From contig CAKUCJ010000003.1 of assembly GCA_934643435.1 (NCBI GenBank), positions 1-17,407 of the forward strand: a stretch of DNA of 17,407 nt. The letters run 5' to 3'. Shown here in pieces: positions 14,627 to 17,407 of this stretch. The stretch is from an uncultured Collinsella sp. (GTDB lineage Bacteria > Actinomycetota > Coriobacteriia > Coriobacteriales > Coriobacteriaceae). Within the stretch, counting starts at the first letter, position 1; every line of letters begins with the position of its first letter. Both the position numbers and the translations under genes were made by a program. The notes beneath the pieces were generated by a model. It was given only the letters and a program-made list of their open reading frames with translations, searched no databases and was not told the DNA's origin.

Positions 14627-15265
14627 TTGATCTGGTTTACCAGCGATACCCACTTTGGACACGAGAACATGTTGCGGCTCGCCGACAGGCCCTGGTCGAC
14701 TGTTGCGCAGATGAATGACGCCGTGGTCGCGAGCGTTAATAGCAAAGTCGCTGTGGACGACGAGCTTTACATTTTGGGTGACTTTAGCTTTAAGATGACG
14801 GTCCAGGATACCTACGAGCTGCGCAAAAGCATCGCATGCAAGCGCGTCCATCTGCTGCCCGGCAACCACGACAAAGACTGGACGCAGCCTGCGGTAGCGG
14901 ATGCCTTTATCGTCGAGCCACCCATTTGCGTGCTCAAGATCGACCGCCAAAGAATCGTGCTGAGCCACTATCCCATGACCGACTGGCAGGGTATGTCGCA
15001 CGGCGGCTGGCATCTTCATGGGCATATCCACAGCTGCGGCGGCGCGTACAACAGGTTCAACCTTCGGCAGGGGCTGCTGCGCTATGACGTGGGTGTGGAC
15101 GCCAACGGCTACGCCCCGGTGAGCCTGGAGGAGCTCAAGTCGTGGTTTGCGCAGGTCGACGAGCCGGCGTGTTGCGTTAAATGGCCGTGGTGGGTTAACG
15201 CCACGGGCGACGAGCAGATCGAACGCGATCTCGAGGCCTATAAGAGGGAAGTGGTAATCCGATGA
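14627..15265 (+). CDS. Calcineurin-like metallophosphoesterase (first of a pair)
   Basis: The 212-aa protein carries the metal-binding series of the family: Asp7 and His9 in TSDTHFGH, Asp52 in LGDFSF, Asn80-His81 in LPGNHDKDW, His114 in LSHYPM, and HGHIH at 131-135. It should be a cytosolic di-metal hydrolase of phosphate esters; the substrate cannot be named. The start is TTG at 14627, chosen because AGGAGG (14616-14621) ends five bases upstream and the product then starts right at the first beta strand. The 3' end overlaps the next, related gene by ATGA, so the two are made together. It starts 40 nt after the IS-split gene. Confidence 0.9.
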   Translation: MIWFTSDTHFGHENMLRLADRPWSTVAQMNDAVVASVNSKVAVDDELYILGDFSFKMTVQDTYELRKSIACKRVHLLPGNHDKDWTQPAVADAFIVEPPICVLKIDRQRIVLSHYPMTDWQGMSHGGWHLHGHIHSCGGAYNRFNLRQGLLRYDVGVDANGYAPVSLEELKSWFAQVDEPACCVKWPWWVNATGDEQIERDLEAYKREVVIR

Positions 15266-15987
15266 CGGTCTATGTGACAGGCGATGTCCACGGTGGCTTT
15301 GATATGCAAAAGCTGCGCGATTGGGATCTTGGGGATAGTCTGACGAGCGACGACTATCTGATTGTCGCGGGCGACTTTGGCTTTCCGTGGGATTTTTCTG
15401 CCGAGGAGTGCGCCGATATCGCCTGGCTGGAGTCGCGCCCCTATACGGTGCTGTTCGTCGACGGCAACCACGAACGCTTCGACCATTGGGCGGAGCGCCC
15501 CATGGAGTTGTGGCACGGTGGGCTGACCCAGCGCCTGTCGGATACCTCGCCCATACGGCGCCTGACGCGCGGCGAGGTCTTTGAGCTCGACGGCTCAACA
15601 ATCTTTGCCATGGGCGGCGCTACGAGCGTGGACAAAGAATACCGCATTCCGAAATCCAGCTGGTGGCCGCAGGAGCTGCCGGACGAGCGCAACTTTGAGG
15701 AGGCACGGGCAAAGCTCGATAGCGTGGGCTGGAAGGTCGACTACGTGGTCACCCACACCTGCTCCACGCGCATGCTCTCGCACACGCTCTATCCGAGGCC
15801 CGGGTGGAATCGTCCTGACGTCGATCGGCTTACGGCATTTTTCGATGAGCTGGAGGACCGCTTGGACTACAAGCGCTGGTATTACGGGCATTTTCATCGC
15901 GATGCAAACCCGGCCGAGCGCCACACCGTGCTCTACGATCGCATCGTCCGCCTTGGTGACGAGCTCCAGCCGTGGGATGTTGTGTAG
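15262..15987 (+). CDS. Calcineurin-like metallophosphoesterase (second of a pair)
   Basis: The 241-aa protein shows Asp8 and His10 in TGDVHGG, Asp38 in AGDFGF, Asn69-His70 in DGNHERF, His165 in VTHTCS, and His210/His212 in YGHFHRD. All metal ligands of the fold are present. It begins within the stop codon of the preceding phosphoesterase. The two proteins are only distantly alike, so this is a paired operon rather than a recent tandem copy. Both could act on one substrate or form a complex; neither is shown by the sequence. The substrate is unknown. Confidence 0.9.
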   Translation: MTVYVTGDVHGGFDMQKLRDWDLGDSLTSDDYLIVAGDFGFPWDFSAEECADIAWLESRPYTVLFVDGNHERFDHWAERPMELWHGGLTQRLSDTSPIRRLTRGEVFELDGSTIFAMGGATSVDKEYRIPKSSWWPQELPDERNFEEARAKLDSVGWKVDYVVTHTCSTRMLSHTLYPRPGWNRPDVDRLTAFFDELEDRLDYKRWYYGHFHRDANPAERHTVLYDRIVRLGDELQPWDVV

Positions 15988-16015
15988 GGGCGGGGCGTAA
16001 CGAGTTTTTCATACG

Positions 16016-16077
16016 ATGTCTGGGTAGTTACCCTACGTTTCGGCAATGGTCATTATCTGTAGGGTAACTTAAGACAT
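16016..16077. repeat. Interrupted inverted repeat between convergent genes
   Basis: AGTTACCCTAC (16026-16036) is perfectly repeated inverted at 16059-16069, and outside it ATGTCT (16016-16021) pairs with AGACAT (16072-16077). The left arm also contains GGGTAGTTACCC, a palindrome in its own right. The structure lies between the 3' ends of the phosphoesterase gene (+) and the GNAT gene (-). It could act as a bidirectional transcription end, but the only T-run (16005-16009) is on the wrong side for the + strand, so an operator or a mobile-element footprint is also possible. Confidence 0.5.
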
Positions 16078-16108
16078 ACTGGGAGCCGGGGGAGATGTCG
16101 CCGACGGT

Positions 16109-16582
16109 CTAGAGTTTCAGCGCCATTCGGTTGGTGCCGGGTAGGGTTACAAAGCCAAAATGCGCGTAGAAGGCTGCGGCCTCATCATCTACTGGATCGA
16201 CAACCAAAGCTCGCGCTCCTGCCAGGGCAGAAACTTTCATGGCGTTCTCGATGGCATCTTTGAGCAGTGATGCTCCAAGACCAAGTCCCTTGAACTTCTC
16301 GTCAACCCCCATCATTCCAAGCAACACTGCGGGAACTTGGGAGGGGGAGTTGCGCACGAACCATCCTCCGTCAACATTTTCGCGAGCTACGGAGTGCGTG
16401 CATAGCGTATAGAACCCAGCGACTGCGCCGTCGCAATACGATGCGTATATAACCGCTGACCCTCTTTTTCGCGCCGAGGCCGATCTGTTTTTAGCCCATC
16501 CGTCTACAAGGGTATTTCCACAGCGGAAAGCCTCGATGCCTTGGCCAACGGGGAGTTGAACGGGCTTGGTAAACGTACTCAT
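16109..16582 (-). CDS. tacT: GNAT-family acetyltransferase toxin (TacT-type)
   Basis: The 157-aa protein has the GNAT fold: YASYCDGAVAGFYTL as the central strands, VPAVLLGMMGVDEKFKGLGLGASLLKDAI with the acetyl-CoA pyrophosphate loop at about 97-104, ALVVDPVDDEAAAFYAHFGF with Tyr139 in the place of the catalytic tyrosine of TacT-type toxins, and a C-terminal NRMALKL. Toxins of this group acetylate the amino group of aminoacyl-tRNA and stop translation. The ATG at 16582 overlaps the antitoxin stop (ATGA), the usual arrangement. It is intact and probably active. Family assignment is strong because of the DUF1778 partner; the specific tRNA target is unknown. Confidence 0.9.
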   Translation of the reverse strand: MSTFTKPVQLPVGQGIEAFRCGNTLVDGWAKNRSASARKRGSAVIYASYCDGAVAGFYTLCTHSVARENVDGGWFVRNSPSQVPAVLLGMMGVDEKFKGLGLGASLLKDAIENAMKVSALAGARALVVDPVDDEAAAFYAHFGFVTLPGTNRMALKL

Positions 16583-16845
16583 TCCCAAATCGCTTTACGG
16601 TCAAGCAACGCTTTTGCGGCTTGAGGCATGGGTGAGTCGAGCATTTCGCAAAAGGCATCAAAGCCATCAGGAGAAAGATAGGTTGTTGACGCCTCGGCGA
16701 TGTCACGTGCGGAGCTCTCGTCAAGGTGAGCCGTGGCCCATTGGGTGAGAGTTTGCCCGCGCAAGGCCGCGGCGCGCTCGTAAGTAAGGCGTTGACGCTC
16801 GGTCAGCCTTAGATCCATACGGCGCTGTTTTTCAATCGTTGGCAT
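16579..16845 (-). CDS. tacA: DUF1778 ribbon-helix-helix antitoxin (TacA-type)
   Basis: The 88-aa protein begins with the ribbon-helix-helix signature (QRRMDLRLTERQRLTYERAAALRGQTLTQWATAHL), which dimerises and binds the operator. The C-terminal part (LSPDGFDAFCEMLDSPMPQAAKALLDRKAIWE) is the flexible toxin-neutralising tail typical of the family. ATG at 16845 has a very strong ribosome binding site, AAAGGAGG (complement of 16853-16860). It precedes the acetyltransferase toxin with a 4-bp overlap, and together they are a type II toxin-antitoxin operon with likely autorepression through the palindrome upstream. Confidence 0.92.
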   Translation of the reverse strand: MPTIEKQRRMDLRLTERQRLTYERAAALRGQTLTQWATAHLDESSARDIAEASTTYLSPDGFDAFCEMLDSPMPQAAKALLDRKAIWE

Positions 16846-16865
16846 GGTAAAACCTCCTTTGCTTC

Positions 16866-16894
16866 ATTGTACGGAATTATTCCGTACATAACAA
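16866..16894 (-). promoter_or_regulatory. Promoter and palindromic operator of the toxin-antitoxin operon
   Basis: On the minus strand, -35 TTGTTA (16894-16889) and -10 TACAAT (16871-16866) are separated by exactly 17 bp. A perfect palindrome of 10+1+10 bp (16868-16888, half-site TGTACGGAAT) lies over the spacer and part of the -10. This is where a ribbon-helix-helix antitoxin would bind to shut the promoter. Transcription should start near 16859, leaving a leader of only about 15 nt before the antitoxin ATG. Confidence 0.8.
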
Positions 16895-16948
16895 GACGCA
16901 GGATTATGCACTCGTTGAGGGGTGGGCGTGAAGGGGCAGGGCGCTTGG

Positions 16949-17407
16949 CTACTCGGCCGTTATGGTGATGTTCTCGCGGTGCGCGCGGATGAGGTCCCAG
17001 CTAAAGTGCTCGACCAGCTGCTCGGGTGTACGCGGCGTGGTGTCCGGTGCGATGCCTGTTTGTCCGGCGAGCCAGCCGAGCAGCGCTTCGGGCGCGCCAA
17101 AGCGGGTGCGTAGTTCGCCCAGGTCCAGGTCGCGATCGCGTTTGGAAAGGCGGCGGCCGTCCGGTGATATGAGCAGCGGGATGTGCGCGTAGTGCGGCGT
17201 GGGCAGTCCCAGTAGATGCTGCAGATAGATTTGGCGCGGCGTGGAGCCCAGCAGGTCGCATCCGCGTACGACCTCGGTGACGCCCATGGCGGCATCGTCG
17301 ATCACCACGGCCAGCTGGTAGGCAAACACGCCGTCGCTGCGGCGCACCAAAAAGTCGCCGCACTCGGTGGCGAGCGCCTCGCATTGGGCGCCGTACGTGC
17401 GGTCTAC
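16949..17407 (-). CDS. gluQ: Glutamyl-Q tRNA(Asp) synthetase GluQRS (5'-truncated by window end)
   Basis: The frame is open to the last base of the window, so the N-terminus, with the HIGH motif, is missing. About 152 residues are seen. They read from VDRTYGAQCEA through ECGDFLVRRSDGVFAYQLAVVIDDAAMGVTEVVRG to GRRLSKRDRDLDL, where RLSKRD is the KMSKS-like ATP-binding loop. GluQRS charges glutamate onto queuosine-34 of tRNA(Asp) in the cytosol. It resembles glutamyl-tRNA synthetase but lacks the anticodon-binding domain: the protein stops soon after LDLGELRTRFGAPEALLGWLAGQTG, as the family does. It lies 54 nt upstream of the toxin-antitoxin promoter on the same strand. An internal GTG at 17350 is not the true start. 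Call is strong. Confidence 0.93.
   Translation of the reverse strand, partial: VDRTYGAQCEALATECGDFLVRRSDGVFAYQLAVVIDDAAMGVTEVVRGCDLLGSTPRQIYLQHLLGLPTPHYAHIPLLISPDGRRLSKRDRDLDLGELRTRFGAPEALLGWLAGQTGIAPDTTPRTPEQLVEHFSWDLIRAHRENITITAE

Overview
The window looks like a chromosome segment of a high-GC gut actinobacterium of the class Coriobacteriia, most likely Collinsella or a close relative. This rests on GC-rich third codon positions, a TTG start behind a strong Shine-Dalgarno site, an actinobacterial-style GluQRS, and my recollection that repeats like the one near position 100-290 are common in Collinsella. It is an inference; no 16S or other marker is present. The segment is an accessory region built from several mobile or defence modules, with housekeeping-type genes at the right edge.

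Left part (1-2981). A 182-bp MITE-like element with 31-bp terminal inverted repeats is followed by the 3' remnant of a VirD4/TraG conjugation coupling-protein gene. A likely terminator comes next, then an orphan ClpP-family serine peptidase with an intact catalytic triad. A hypothetical 274-aa protein gene follows, then a small two-helix membrane protein gene that appears broken by a 1-bp loss in a G run.

Central part (3346-12399). Seven genes lie on the + strand with no gap larger than 12 nt and four stop/start overlaps: a ribbon-helix-helix protein, HsdM, HsdS, HsdR, a YgjP/SprT-like M48 metallopeptidase, a DUF3800 protein and a WHL/RCERIRW-motif protein that may be a small nuclease. The first four form a complete type I restriction-modification system with its probable regulator. 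The last three look translationally coupled to it and form the most interesting unit in the window: a type I RM operon with an attached protease, a predicted RNase-H-like protein and a possible RNase.

Right part (12400-17407). A tiny Cys/His protein is followed by an IS110-family insertion (IS1111-like, about 1.52 kb) bounded by 14-bp perfect inverted repeats. Removing 1521 bp rejoins two membrane-protein halves in frame, so the target gene can be reconstructed. The roughly 260-nt GC-rich, hairpin-rich stretch downstream of the transposase is where a bridge RNA would be expected. After the IS come two overlapping metallophosphoesterase genes, a DUF1778-GNAT (TacA/TacT-type) toxin-antitoxin operon whose 21-bp palindromic operator sits inside the promoter spacer, and the 5'-truncated gene for glutamyl-Q tRNA(Asp) synthetase running off the end of the window.
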